A DNA stretch of 63,513 nucleotides from Streptomyces roseus (GTDB lineage: Bacteria; Actinomycetota; Actinomycetes; Streptomycetales; Streptomycetaceae), in NCBI RefSeq assembly GCF_001044425.1, contig NZ_LFML01000046.1, positions 1 to 63,513 of the forward strand, written 5' to 3'. The notes below the pieces were generated by a model. That model saw only the letters and a list, made by a program, of their open reading frames with translations. It had not been told where the DNA came from and did no database searches. Of the stretch, positions 33,963-43,030 are shown one piece after another; positions within the stretch are counted from its first letter, which is position 1, and every line of letters starts with the position of its first letter. Position numbers and translations under genes: made by a program.

Positions 33963-35106
33963 CCGCGGCCCGGCACCCCGGGGTCCAGCGGACCTCGGCG
34001 CCGAGCGCCCCGAGGAGGACGACGACCAGCGCCACCAGCTGCCAGAGCCCGGCGACACCCGTGCCCACCGGGACGGTCGCCAGGACGAGCACCAGCGCCG
34101 CGAGCCGGAACCGGGCCGGCCCGATCCCGAGCACGGCCCGGAAGGCCAGATCGCCGGCGAGGTAGACGGCCACCCCGCCGGCGAGGGCGAACGCGGGCCC
34201 GGTGTGGAGGTGCTCGCCCAGGTGGCCGATGGTCTTCTTGACGCCTGCCGCGAAGGCGGCGATCCCGAGCAGCATGGGCAGGAAGGCGTAGTAGTACGCG
34301 AGCATCGCCAGTTTGAACCGCTTCTCCGGGGCGGTCTCGGCGAAGACCTCCTCGGCCCGGCCCTCGTCGCGCACGAAGTACATCCACCACAGCGCCGACG
34401 CGACGGCCAGCGCGAGGAAGGCGCCGCCGGCGATGCCCGCGGACAGCGGCAGCGAGCCGGTGCCGATGCCGATCGCGATGACGGACTCGCCGAAGACGAT
34501 GATCAGCAGCAGCCCGTGCCGCTCGACGAGGTGCTCGGCGCTCATGCCGCCGAGCTGGTCGCTGACGGTCGTCACCCCCTCGTCGGGCTCCGCCCGGCTC
34601 GCCGCGGCCCGCTGCACCAGCTGGGGCACGACGAACTGGATCAGGAGGGCGAGCGCCCACAGCGCCCACGCGGGCGGCCCGTCGAAGAAACCGGCGGCCA
34701 GCACGGCCAGCGCGCACAGCACGTTGGGCAGGGCGAACCACAGCACGCCGGACCCGTGCGCCTGTGTGTAGAGCGCGCTGTGCACGAGGACGACGAACAG
34801 GTACCCGAGCCCGAACGCCACCCCGCCGGCACCGAAGGCCGTCGGCACCGCCAGCGCGCAGACCAGGAACGCTCCCATGGCCAGGATCAGCAGCACCCTG
34901 CGCACGGTCCGGTCGGGAGGCACCTGGTTGGTCAGGTGCGCGTAGCCGCCGTACATCCAGAAGAGCACGGTGAAGATCACCAGTACCTGGCCGGCGCCCC
35001 GGAAGCTGATGTCGTCCGCGAGCAGCACCGTCAGCTGGGTGATGGTGAAGACGAAGACGAGGTCGAAGAAGAGCTCCAACGTGCTGACGCGGTGCGGTGT
35101 TTCCAT
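33946..35106 (-). CDS. Low-temperature-requirement A (LtrA) family membrane protein
   Basis: 386 aa from the ATG at 35106. It starts with the family's STLELFFDLVFVFTITQLT and has about ten further helices. Other signature parts are LFWMYGGYAHLTNQ, VERHGLLLIIVFGESVIAIG, LWWMYFVRDEGRAEE and YYYAFLPMLLGIAAFAAGV. The family was named from a Listeria low-temperature phenotype; the molecular function is unknown. Confidence 0.92.
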   Translation of the reverse strand: METPHRVSTLELFFDLVFVFTITQLTVLLADDISFRGAGQVLVIFTVLFWMYGGYAHLTNQVPPDRTVRRVLLILAMGAFLVCALAVPTAFGAGGVAFGLGYLFVVLVHSALYTQAHGSGVLWFALPNVLCALAVLAAGFFDGPPAWALWALALLIQFVVPQLVQRAAASRAEPDEGVTTVSDQLGGMSAEHLVERHGLLLIIVFGESVIAIGIGTGSLPLSAGIAGGAFLALAVASALWWMYFVRDEGRAEEVFAETAPEKRFKLAMLAYYYAFLPMLLGIAAFAAGVKKTIGHLGEHLHTGPAFALAGGVAVYLAGDLAFRAVLGIGPARFRLAALVLVLATVPVGTGVAGLWQLVALVVVLLGALGAEVRWTPGCRAAVTGSG

Positions 35107-35312
35107 GCGCGACTCCCCCTGGATGCGAACGTGCGGCGCTCATCCGACCGCCTCGCGGCCCCCGGTGTCCAGCGGGTATCGGCATCCGGGTGCCCTCGGG
35201 GACGTACGACCTGAGGCGTACGCGGATCCCGCCCGGCGGAAGGACGCGCGGCCGCCGGTCGGGGGCGCAGGATGAGGGCACGCCGTCAGCCGCCGAGGGA
35301 AGCGAAAGCCCC

Positions 35313-35774
35313 ATGATCCGCAGGTCCGTCATCCTGATCATCGCCGCAGTCGTCTCGGCCGTGGGGCTCGCGGTCGTCGTCGCCCTCCCGGCGGCGGCGG
35401 ACCGGTACGGCAACCGCCACCAGGAGTCGGACGCGTACGCGACGGGAGCCGAGGCGAAGTCGGCCCGGGCCTCGGTGCCGCGCTGGCTGGCGGACGAGGC
35501 GGACTCGGTGCGGTACTCGATGCGGACGACCGGTGGTGACCGCCTGCTGAAGGCGACCCTGCCGGACGAGCGGCTCCCGGTCGGGTGCACGGCCGAACCG
35601 CGGCCGCAGGCGCCGGAGGTCGCGCTCAAGGAGGACTGGTTCCCGGCGGACGCCCGGGGGAAGGCCACCGCCCGCTGCGGGCTCTACTACGCCTACATGG
35701 ACGGCGCCACCCTCTACGCCTGGCAGGACAACGACGACTGGCTGCGGGCCGAGCGCGGCGAACCGGCCCCCTGA
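35313..35774 (+). CDS. Small secreted protein of unknown function
   Basis: 153 aa from the ATG at 35313. Signal peptide in residues 1-29 (MIRRSVILIIAAVVSAVGLAVVVALPAAA). The mature chain is soluble, with two Cys (GCTAEP, ARCGLYY) that could form a disulfide. No family recognised. The start is divergent from LtrA by about 200 bp. Confidence 0.72.
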   Translation: MIRRSVILIIAAVVSAVGLAVVVALPAAADRYGNRHQESDAYATGAEAKSARASVPRWLADEADSVRYSMRTTGGDRLLKATLPDERLPVGCTAEPRPQAPEVALKEDWFPADARGKATARCGLYYAYMDGATLYAWQDNDDWLRAERGEPAP

Positions 35775-35919
35775 CGCGCGAGACGCGGGGTCTCGCCGAC
35801 GCCCCGGGGACATGCGTGCAGGTCAGCGCGCGGCCCGGCTCGAAATACCTGGTCGGAGGCGCGCCGATCCTTTGCTATTGTTGTCCTTGTCGCCGCGGGA
35901 AACCGGGGCCGACCACCTG

Positions 35920-36007
35920 GTCCGGGTGGCGGAATGGCAGACGCGCTAGCTTGAGGTGCTAGTGCCCTTTATCGGGCGTGGGGGTTCAAGTCCCCCCTCG
36001 GACACCA
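35920..36007 (+). tRNA. tRNA-Leu (anticodon GAG)
   Basis: Full cloverleaf: acceptor GTCCGGG pairs with CTCGGAC (one G-T). The anticodon stem is CTAGC/GCTAG with loop TTGAGGT (anticodon GAG). The long variable arm has GCCC/GGGC, characteristic of class II tRNAs. The T-arm is GGGGG-TTCAAGT-CCCCC. The 3' CCA is encoded. It reads CTC/CTT codons. Confidence 0.97.
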
Positions 36008-36011
36008 GCAG

Positions 36012-36037
36012 GAACCCCACTTCGGTGGGGTTCTTTT
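36012..36037 (+). terminator. Intrinsic terminator of the tRNA gene
   Basis: GAACCCCAC-TTCG-GTGGGGTTC followed by TTTT: a 9-bp stem with a UUCG tetraloop and a U-run, starting 5 bp after the tRNA. Confidence 0.95.
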
Positions 36038-36114
36038 GCGTTTCCGGCTCCTGTCCGCGGGGGCGGATCCGGCGGTACGGCATCATGGGCGCACGGGGTC
36101 GGAGGGGAAACAAC

Positions 36115-37809
36115 GTGTCGCACGACGGGCCGGGCAGCAGCATCGTGATCGCCGGGCGGTACCGACTGGAGAAGCGGTTGGGCCGAGGCGGCATGGGGAC
36201 CGTCTGGCGGGCCGGCGACGAACTCCTCGGCCGTCCCGTCGCCGTCAAGGAACTCCACGTCGACGGGGGCGCGGAGACCAAGGGCGCCCTGCGGGAGGCG
36301 CGGACCGTCGCGCAGGTCCGGCATCCGCACGTGGTGGTGGTGCACGACGTTGTGGAGCACGACGGGCGCCCCCACATCGTCATGGAACTCGTCGAGGGCG
36401 GCTCGCTGGCCGACCGGCTCGGCGCCGAGGGCCCGCTGGGGCCCGCCGAGACCGCGCGGACGGGACTGGCCCTGCTCGGCGCCCTGCGCGCGGCGCACGC
36501 CCGCGGGGTACTGCACCGGGACGTGAAGCCGGCCAACGTGCTCCTGGAAGCGGACACCGGGCGGGTGGTCCTCACGGACTTCGGCATCGCGAGCGTCGCC
36601 GGCGCCACCACCGTCAGCGAGACCGGCGCGTTCGTCGGCTCGCCCGAGTACACCTCGCCGGAGCGCATGCAGGGCGCCGCCGCCGGACCCGAATCCGATC
36701 TGTGGTCGCTCGGCGTCCTGATGTGCGCGGCGCTCAGCGGGAAGTCGCCGTTCCACCGCGATTCGCTCGGCGGGGTGCTGCACGCCGTCGTGTTCGCCGA
36801 GTTCCGGCCGCCGGCGCAGGCCGGGCCGCTGGCCCCGGTCATCCGCGGCCTGCTGGAGCGCGTCCCGGAGCGGCGGATGGACGCGGCGGAGGCCGAGCGG
36901 CTGCTGTCGGCGTACCTGAGCACCGGTAGGGTCCCCGCCCTGGCCGACCGCGGGCCCGGGCCGGATCCGCGGCCCGCGCCAGGGGCCGGGACCGGGACCG
37001 GAACCGCGGGTCCCGGCGCGGACGGGGGCGCGGGCGCGAGCGGCCCCGGCTACTCCCCGACCGAGCACGTCGCCCGACCGTCCGGCGCGCCGGCGCGCCG
37101 GACCCGGCCGGCCTTGCGGGCCGGGCTGATCGCGGCGCTGTTCGCCGCCGTGGTCGCCGGGGCCGTGGCCGTCACCACGCAGCTCGGCGAGCGGTCGCCG
37201 GACGCGGCACGGCGGCCGCCGCAGACCACCGCGTCCGCTGCGGGCCGGGCCACCACTCCTTCCCTCTCCCCCTCCCCCGCCGACGCCAAGCCCGCCCGTA
37301 CCACGTCGGCGCCCGCGGCCGCGGCCGCCAAGCCCGCGCCCCCCGGGTACCGCTCGGTGTCCGACGCCGAGGGCTTCAGCCTCGCCGTACCGAACGGCTT
37401 CCAGCGCAGCACCGACGACCAGCGCGTCTTCTACGTGTCCCCGGACGGGGCCTTCCGCATCGGCGTCAAGGCGAAGCCCGCGGGAGCCGAGGGGCCGGTC
37501 ACCGTGATGCGGCTCTCGCACGCGAACGGCCCGGCCACCAACCCGGGCTACCGCGACGGCACGGTCGTACCGACCACGCACAACGGACTGCCCGCCGCCC
37601 TGTGGGAGTTCACCTGGGACGGCTTCACCGCCGCCGAGGGCGCCCGGCACACCTTCGACGTCTGCTGGCAGGAGGACGGGCACATGTACGACCTCTGGGT
37701 GTCCGCGCCCACCGGCCGACTCGCGGAGGCGCGCAGCCACTTCGACGCGGCACTGGACTCCTTCGCTCCGCAGGGCCCGGTGGGGACCTTCGCCCCGGAC
37801 GCGCCCTGA
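36115..37809 (+). CDS. Membrane-anchored Ser/Thr protein kinase (PknB/Hanks type)
   Basis: 564 aa from the GTG at 36115, 8 nt after GGAGGGG. Kinase domain at about residues 15-275: glycine loop LGRGGMGTVW, VAVKEL, catalytic HRDVKPANVLL, DFGIAS and APE-like SPEYTSPERM. A Pro/Gly/Ala-rich juxtamembrane segment leads to one membrane helix (about residues 335-358). An extracellular Pro/Thr/Ala linker and a C-terminal sensor-like domain (about 415-560) with two Cys-containing strands follow. No PASTA repeats. It probably transmits an extracellular cue; targets unknown. Confidence 0.92.
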   Translation: MSHDGPGSSIVIAGRYRLEKRLGRGGMGTVWRAGDELLGRPVAVKELHVDGGAETKGALREARTVAQVRHPHVVVVHDVVEHDGRPHIVMELVEGGSLADRLGAEGPLGPAETARTGLALLGALRAAHARGVLHRDVKPANVLLEADTGRVVLTDFGIASVAGATTVSETGAFVGSPEYTSPERMQGAAAGPESDLWSLGVLMCAALSGKSPFHRDSLGGVLHAVVFAEFRPPAQAGPLAPVIRGLLERVPERRMDAAEAERLLSAYLSTGRVPALADRGPGPDPRPAPGAGTGTGTAGPGADGGAGASGPGYSPTEHVARPSGAPARRTRPALRAGLIAALFAAVVAGAVAVTTQLGERSPDAARRPPQTTASAAGRATTPSLSPSPADAKPARTTSAPAAAAAKPAPPGYRSVSDAEGFSLAVPNGFQRSTDDQRVFYVSPDGAFRIGVKAKPAGAEGPVTVMRLSHANGPATNPGYRDGTVVPTTHNGLPAALWEFTWDGFTAAEGARHTFDVCWQEDGHMYDLWVSAPTGRLAEARSHFDAALDSFAPQGPVGTFAPDAP

Positions 37810-37837
37810 TCCGAGAGGCACGGCCCTGCCGGACGCG

Positions 37838-37876
37838 CGCCGCCCCCTCCCGCCCCCGCGCGGGATCGGGGCGGCG
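37838..37876 (+). terminator. Probable terminator after the kinase gene
   Basis: CGCCGCCCC (37838-37846) and GGGGCGGCG (37868-37876) are exact complements with a 21-nt intervening loop that can itself pair in part. Confidence 0.5.
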
Positions 37877-38026
37877 TTCGGCGTTTCCGGGGCCGCGGAC
37901 CGGGGAGTTTCCCTTCCGCCGGGCCTCCGCGACCGCCTGGGGAGGTCTTGTGCAGGTCTTCGCTCGGTGATCAACCCCCGTGAGGTGTGGGGTAGCGTCG
38001 CCGCGCTGCGCGGAGAGGAGCGGGGC

Positions 38027-39850
38027 ATGCGCGAGATCACCGTCCCACCGGTCGTGGTTGCGGCGCCCGTCGGCGGGCTCGCCGACGCCGTGTTCCACCA
38101 TGCCCAGGAGGATCCCGGCCGGGTGGTGCTGGGCCGCAAGAGCGACGGGGTGTGGGCGGACGTGACCTCCGCGGAGTTCGCCGCCGAGGTGCTCGCGCTG
38201 GCGAAGGGACTGCTGGCCCAGGGGGTCCGGTTCGGGGAACGGGTGGCCGTCATGTCCCGGACCCGCTACGAGTGGACCCTGTTCGACTTCGCCCTGTGGG
38301 CGATCGGCGCCCAGCCCGTGCCGGTCTACCCGACCTCCTCCGTGGAGCAGGTGCACTGGATCCTGCAGGACTCCGACTGCACCGCCTGCGTCGTCGAGGA
38401 CGAGGACCAGGCCATGACCGTCGGGTCCGTCATCGAGCGGCTGCCGCACCTGCGGCGGCTGTGGCAGCTGGACGCCGGAGCCGTCGACGCGCTCGTCGCG
38501 GACGGCCGCGGGGTCGCGGAGGACCTGGTGCACCGGCACCGGGCGGCGGTCACGCCCGACGCCGTCGCCACCGTCATCTACACCTCGGGGACCACCGGGC
38601 GTCCCAAGGGGTGCGTGCTGACGCACGGCAATTTCATGTACGAGGCCGACACGATGGTGGCCCGCTGGGAGTCGGTCTTCCAGGCCGGGCCCGGGGAGCA
38701 GCCCTCCACCCTGCTGTTCCTGCCCCTCGCGCACGTCTTCGGGCGGATGGTGGAGGTGGCGGCCGTACGGGCGCGGGTGAAGCTCGGCCACCAGCCGGTG
38801 CTGGCGGCGGCCGAGTTGCTGCCGGACCTCGCCGCCTTCCGGCCGACGTTCGTGCTGGGGGTTCCGTACGTCTTCGAGAAGGTCTTCGCGGCGGCCCGCC
38901 GCAAGGCCGAGGCGGAGGGCCGTACGGGCCCCTTCGACCGTGCGGTCGAGACGGCCGTGCGGTACGCGGAAGCGCGCGAGCAGAAGGCGTTCGGGACCGG
39001 GCCGGGCCCGTCGGCCGGGCTGCGCATGGAGCACCAACTGTTCGAGAGGCTGGTGTACGGGAAGGTCCGCGAGGCGATGGGCGGCCGGGTGCGGCACGCC
39101 ATGTCGGGCGGGTCGGCGATGTCGCGCCGCCTCGGGCTGTTCTTCGACGGGGCCGGCATCACGGTGTTCGAGGGCTACGGCCTGACCGAGTCCTGCGCGG
39201 CGGCCACCGCGAACCCGCCGGGCGCGACGAAGTACGGCACGGTGGGCCGGCCGATCCCGGGCAGTACGGTGCACATCGCCGAGGACGGGGAGGTGTGGCT
39301 GCACGGGGACCACGTGTTCTCCGGGTACCTGAACGACCCGCGCTCCACGGAGGCGGTGCTGCGCGACGGCTGGCTCGCGACGGGGGACCTGGGGCGCCTC
39401 GACGAGGACGGGTACCTCACGATCACCGGGCGCAAGAAGGAGATCCTGGTGACCTCCAACGGCAAGAGCGTGTCCCCGACCGCGCTGGAGGAGCGGGTGC
39501 GCTCGCATCCGCTGGTCGCGCAGTGCGTGCTGGTCGGCAACGACCGGCCGTACGTGGCCGCCCTGCTCACGCTGGACATGGAGGGGATCGCGCACTGGCT
39601 GTCGATGCGCGGGCGCCCGCAGCTGCCGGCGGCGCACCTGGTCCACGACCCGGATCTGACGGCGGAGGTGCGGCGGGCGGTGGTGGCCGCGAACACGCTG
39701 GTGTCACAGGCCGAGGCGATCCGCACCTTCCGGGTCCTGGCGGAGCAGTTCACCGAGGAACGGGGGCTGCTGACGCCCTCGCTGAAGCTGAAGCGGCGGG
39801 CGATCGAGAAGGCGTACGCGCAGGAGGTGGCGGCCCTCTACCAGCCCTGA
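38027..39850 (+). CDS. Long-chain acyl-CoA synthetase (AMP-forming)
   Basis: 607 aa from the ATG at 38027, 6 nt after GAGAGGAG. Adenylate-forming enzyme: P-loop-like YTSGTTGRPKGCVLTH (about residues 185-200), MSGGSAMSRRL, GYGLTESCAA, GDLGRLDEDGYLTITGRKKEILVTSNGKSVSP and a C-terminal KLKRRAI. This is the bacterial FAA/FadD15-like type that activates long-chain fatty acids to acyl-CoA. It precedes a degenerate transporter gene with two operator-like palindromes between them. Confidence 0.94.
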   Translation: MREITVPPVVVAAPVGGLADAVFHHAQEDPGRVVLGRKSDGVWADVTSAEFAAEVLALAKGLLAQGVRFGERVAVMSRTRYEWTLFDFALWAIGAQPVPVYPTSSVEQVHWILQDSDCTACVVEDEDQAMTVGSVIERLPHLRRLWQLDAGAVDALVADGRGVAEDLVHRHRAAVTPDAVATVIYTSGTTGRPKGCVLTHGNFMYEADTMVARWESVFQAGPGEQPSTLLFLPLAHVFGRMVEVAAVRARVKLGHQPVLAAAELLPDLAAFRPTFVLGVPYVFEKVFAAARRKAEAEGRTGPFDRAVETAVRYAEAREQKAFGTGPGPSAGLRMEHQLFERLVYGKVREAMGGRVRHAMSGGSAMSRRLGLFFDGAGITVFEGYGLTESCAAATANPPGATKYGTVGRPIPGSTVHIAEDGEVWLHGDHVFSGYLNDPRSTEAVLRDGWLATGDLGRLDEDGYLTITGRKKEILVTSNGKSVSPTALEERVRSHPLVAQCVLVGNDRPYVAALLTLDMEGIAHWLSMRGRPQLPAAHLVHDPDLTAEVRRAVVAANTLVSQAEAIRTFRVLAEQFTEERGLLTPSLKLKRRAIEKAYAQEVAALYQP

Positions 39851-39892
39851 CGAGCCGCTCCACCAGCCCGGACGGGCCCGTCCGGGGGTATC

Positions 39893-39905
39893 TGACGCAC
39901 CGTCA
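39893..39905 (+). promoter_or_regulatory. Operator-like palindrome 1 (TGACG-N3-CGTCA)
   Basis: TGACG-CAC-CGTCA, a perfect 5-bp inverted repeat. It forms a pair with the identical half-sites 33 bp downstream. Confidence 0.55.
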
Positions 39906-39925
39906 TTGCAGCCTGCCCAATAAAT

Positions 39926-39938
39926 TGACGAGTCGTCA
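39926..39938 (+). promoter_or_regulatory. Operator-like palindrome 2 (TGACG-N3-CGTCA)
   Basis: TGACG-AGT-CGTCA; the centre-to-centre distance to palindrome 1 is 33 bp, about three helical turns, so two repressor dimers could sit on one face of the DNA. Confidence 0.55.
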
Positions 39939-39984
39939 GGTCGCCCAGAGAATGCGGGGATTCCGACCGGAGGGGATCCCACAC

Positions 39985-40662
39985 ATGCTGCGACCGATCC
40001 GCGCCCTGGCCGCCGCGGCGGCGGCGCTCGCGCTCGTCTCCGAACACCGGCCGCGGGACCCCGACCGGGGGCGGATGCTGCTCGACGGGGTGGACATCAC
40101 CCGCCGCTCCCCGGTCTGGCGGGCCCGCCACGGGATGCGCCGGACGTTCCAGCGGCAGCAGTTGTTCGGGCAGCTCAGCGTGGCCGAGAACCTGCTGGTC
40201 GCGCAGGAGTGGCGCGGCGGCGGGGGCGGGTTCGCCGCCGACCTCGCCGGGTCCCCCGCGCGCCGCCGCCGGGAGCGGGAGCGGCGCGAGCGGGGCGAGC
40301 GCGTGCTCGCCGACTGCGGGGTCGGCGCGCTGGGCGCCTCGTACGCGGGCGGCCTGCCGGTCGGCCAGGCCCGCATGGCCGAGCCGGCCCGGGCGGTGGC
40401 CGATCCGCCGCGCGTACTGCTGCTGGACGAGCCCGCGTCGGGTCTGTCGGCGGCCGAGCGGGAGCGGCTCGCGGCGGTCGTGCGCCGGCTGGCCGGGGAG
40501 GAGGGGTGCGCGGTACTGCTGGTGGAGCACGACGTGGCCTTCGTGATGGACCTCTGTACGCGGGTGGTGGTCCTGGACCTCGGCGCGGTCCTCGCCTCGG
40601 GCGCGCCCGCCGTCATCAGGGCCGATCCGCGGGTCCGCGAGGCCCATCCGGGCGCGTCCTGA
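39985..40662 (+). pseudogene. Deletion remnant of a branched-chain amino acid type ABC transporter: signal peptide fused to LivG-like ATPase
   Basis: One open frame of 225 codons starting at an ATG with GGAGGGG upstream. Codons 1-19 (MLRPIRALAAAAAALALVS) look like the start of a lipoprotein or exported binding-protein signal peptide. From about codon 20 the sequence is the middle and end of a LivG-type ATPase (GRMLLDGVDITRRSP, MRRTFQRQQLFGQLSVAENLLVA, LLLDEPASGLSAAERE, LLVEHDVAFVMDLCTRVVVLDLG). The Walker A region is missing and the signature LSxGQ is changed to LPVGQ. A single deletion that removed most of the binding protein, the permeases and the ATPase N-terminus explains this. It cannot be a working ATPase. 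Confidence 0.8.
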
Positions 40663-40774
40663 CGGTGTGTCCGGTCCGGGCGGGCCGCCTCGGCGGGAAT
40701 ACCCTCGCCAAGGCGGCCGGTTTCCGCCGCCGTCACCCCGTATCCAGGCCCCCGACGAAGGAACCGCACCCGAC

Positions 40775-41623
40775 GTGAACGAAGTCCCCGCCATCCGGCT
40801 CAACAACGGCACGCTCATGCCCCAGCTCGGGTACGGCGTCTTCCAGGTCCCGGACTCCGAGGCCGCGCACGCCGTGGGGGCGGCGCTGGAGGCGGGGTAC
40901 CGGAGCATCGACACGGCGGCCGCCTACCGCAACGAGAGGGGTACCGGCCGGGCGATCGCCGCATCCGGGGTGCCGCGCGAGGAGCTCTTCGTCACCACCA
41001 AACTGTGGAACGACCGCTCACGGACCTGGCGGCGCGAGGACGTGCTGGGCGCGCTCGACGACTCCCTAGGCAAGCTGGGCCTGGACCACCTGGACCTGTA
41101 CCTGATCCACTGGCCGCGCCCGATGCGCGACGACTTCCTCACCATCTGGAAGACCTTCGAGGAGATCGCGGAGAGCGGCCGCGCCCGCGCCGTCGGCGTC
41201 TCGAACTTCCGCCCCGCCGATCTGGAACGGCTCGGCGCCGAGAGCCCCCTGGTCCCGGCCGTGAACCAGATCGAACTGCACCCGCTCTTCCCGCAGCCCG
41301 AGCTGCGCGCCGTGCACGCGACGCTGGGGATCGCCACGGAGGCCTGGTCCCCGCTCGGCCAGGGCAAGGAGCTCCTGACGCTCCCGGCCGTCACCGAGGT
41401 CGCGGACCGGCACGGGCGCTCCCCCGCACAGGTGGTGCTGCGCTGGCACCTGCAGAGGGGCAACGTCGTGATCCCGAAGTCGGTGACCCCGTCGCGGATC
41501 CGCGAGAACCTGGACGTGTTCGGTTTCGAGCTGGACGCCGCCGACCTCGCCGCGCTGGACGCGCTGGGACGGGGCCCGTCGGCCGGGCGGATCGGGCCGG
41601 ACCCGGCCGTCTTCGACGCCTGA
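40775..41623 (+). CDS. Aldo/keto reductase
   Basis: 282 aa from the GTG at 40775. AKR family marks: MPQLGYGVFQV, GYRSIDTAAAYRNERGTG (catalytic Asp and Tyr), LWNDR with TTK (Lys), LDLYLIHWP (His), NQIELHPLFPQPEL and VIPKSVTPSRIRENLDVF (NADPH binding). It is the 2,5-diketo-gluconate reductase-like group. The substrate is unspecified. Confidence 0.94.
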   Translation: MNEVPAIRLNNGTLMPQLGYGVFQVPDSEAAHAVGAALEAGYRSIDTAAAYRNERGTGRAIAASGVPREELFVTTKLWNDRSRTWRREDVLGALDDSLGKLGLDHLDLYLIHWPRPMRDDFLTIWKTFEEIAESGRARAVGVSNFRPADLERLGAESPLVPAVNQIELHPLFPQPELRAVHATLGIATEAWSPLGQGKELLTLPAVTEVADRHGRSPAQVVLRWHLQRGNVVIPKSVTPSRIRENLDVFGFELDAADLAALDALGRGPSAGRIGPDPAVFDA

Positions 41624-41750
41624 GCCACGAATGAGCCCGCCCGACGGGGTCCACCGGGTGGGCCCGGGGCGCCGTCGCCCGCCGCCCGCCCCCACCGCCG
41701 GCCGCCCGGCGCAGTGGGGGCGCCTCGAACCCCGCTGCGGGTGACCGCCG

Positions 41751-42056
41751 TCAGCGCGCCCCGTGGGAGGGGGCGAGGGCCTCGACGCGTTCGGCGAGCG
41801 CGAAGTCGGCGCCTGTGACGGCGTCGCCCGCGCTGTGCGTGTTCACGGACACCCGGACCGTGTCGTAGCCGAGGGTCACGTCGGAGTGGTGGTTCAACTC
41901 GTCCTGGACACCGGCGATGTGGACGACGAGCGCACTCGCCGCGAAGTGCGTGCCCAGCCGGTAGGTGCGCACGATCCGGTCGTCCTCGAAGGCCCAGCCG
42001 GGGAGTTCCCGCAGCCGGTCCTCGATCTCCTTCTGCGAAAGCGGCTCGTTCGCCAT
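41751..42056 (-). CDS. Pterin-4a-carbinolamine dehydratase
   Basis: 101 aa from the ATG at 42056, chosen because GGAG lies 7 nt upstream, whereas the ATG at 42062 almost touches it. The PCD fold is covered by LPGWAFEDDRIVRTYRLGTHFAASALV and the active-site NHHSDVTLGYDTVRVSVNTHSAG, with the usual HHP turned into HHS. It recycles 4a-hydroxytetrahydrobiopterin or acts as a moonlighting protein. No aromatic amino acid hydroxylase is adjacent. Confidence 0.92.
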   Translation of the reverse strand: MANEPLSQKEIEDRLRELPGWAFEDDRIVRTYRLGTHFAASALVVHIAGVQDELNHHSDVTLGYDTVRVSVNTHSAGDAVTGADFALAERVEALAPSHGAR

Positions 42057-42226
42057 CGGCATGCTCCTTCACCGTCCGGTCCGGAATCGTTTCCGACGTG
42101 GGGTCAAGGTTCCCACAGCGCACGCCGCGGGGAGCGTGTCGCGCCGTGGTGCGTGCGGGTTCTTCCACGCCTTCCGGGGGAACACCCCGCCGGACGAACG
42201 GATGGACACCCCCTATCCTCGCGGGC

Positions 42227-43030
42227 ATGACCTCCACCCCGTCCGTCGGAGCCCTGCTGCGCACCTGGCGGGAGCGGCGCGGCATCAGCCAGCTGGAGCT
42301 GGCGGGCCGCGCCGACTCCTCGTCCCGGCACATCAGCTTCATCGAAACCGGCCGGTCCCGGCCGAGCAAGGAGATGGTCCTGCGGCTCGCGGACCACCTC
42401 GACGTGCCGGTCCGCGAGCGCAACACGCTGCTGCTGGCGGCGGGTTACGCCCCGCACTACGCGCAGACCCCGCTGGACGATCCCTCGATGGGGACGCTGC
42501 GCGAGGGCCTGGAGCGGTTGCTGACCGGCTACGAGCCGTATCCGGCCCTGGTCGTGGACGCCGTGTACGACGTCGTCGCCGCCAACCGCGGCATCGCGAT
42601 GCTGCTCGACGGGCTGCCCGAGCACCTGCTGCTCCCGCCGCTGAACGCCATGCGCATCACCTTGCACCCGCAGGGCCTGGCCCCGCGGATCCGCAACCTC
42701 GGGGAGTGGCGCGGGCATCTGCTGGCCCAGATGGAGCGGCAGATCGCGCTGTCCCGCTCGGAGCCGCTGCGCGCGCTGTACGAGGAGGTGTCCGGGTATC
42801 CGGTGGACACCGGGCCGCAGCTCGCCGAGCCCGGGGCCGGGGCCGCGGAGGGCGTCGCGTACATCGCGCTGCCGCTGCTGATCGAACACGAGGGGCACCT
42901 GCTGTCGTTCGTGTCCTCGATCGCGACGTTCAACACCCCGATGGACGTGACCGTCGCCGAGCTGGCCGTCGAGACGCTGCTGCCGGCCGACGCGGCGACG
43001 GCGAAGTTCCTGCACTCAGCGGGCCTGTGA
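42227..43030 (+). CDS. XRE-family regulator with MmyB-like sensor domain (upstream of cassette B)
   Basis: 267 aa from the ATG at 42227. HTH at about residues 8-60 (LLRTWRERRGISQLELAGRADSSSRHISFIETGRSRPSKEMVLRLADHL). The MmyB-like domain follows, with LLTGYEPYPALVVDAVYDVVAANRG, LHPQGLAPRIRNLGEWRGHLL and LYEEVSGYP. Members bind unknown, perhaps lipid-like, ligands. It lies about 770 bp before cassette B, as another MmyB-type gene lies beside cassette A. Its 3' end overlaps the next gene by 15 bp. Confidence 0.92.
   Translation: MTSTPSVGALLRTWRERRGISQLELAGRADSSSRHISFIETGRSRPSKEMVLRLADHLDVPVRERNTLLLAAGYAPHYAQTPLDDPSMGTLREGLERLLTGYEPYPALVVDAVYDVVAANRGIAMLLDGLPEHLLLPPLNAMRITLHPQGLAPRIRNLGEWRGHLLAQMERQIALSRSEPLRALYEEVSGYPVDTGPQLAEPGAGAAEGVAYIALPLLIEHEGHLLSFVSSIATFNTPMDVTVAELAVETLLPADAATAKFLHSAGL

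Noticed and set aside
35860..35919. A sigma-70 promoter directly before the tRNA gene
   Set aside because: TATTGT near 35875 could be a -10, but no -35 at proper spacing is convincing.
40446..40662. A functional ABC ATPase
   Set aside because: Walker B and the H-loop are present, but Walker A is absent and the signature is changed, so it is reported as a remnant.
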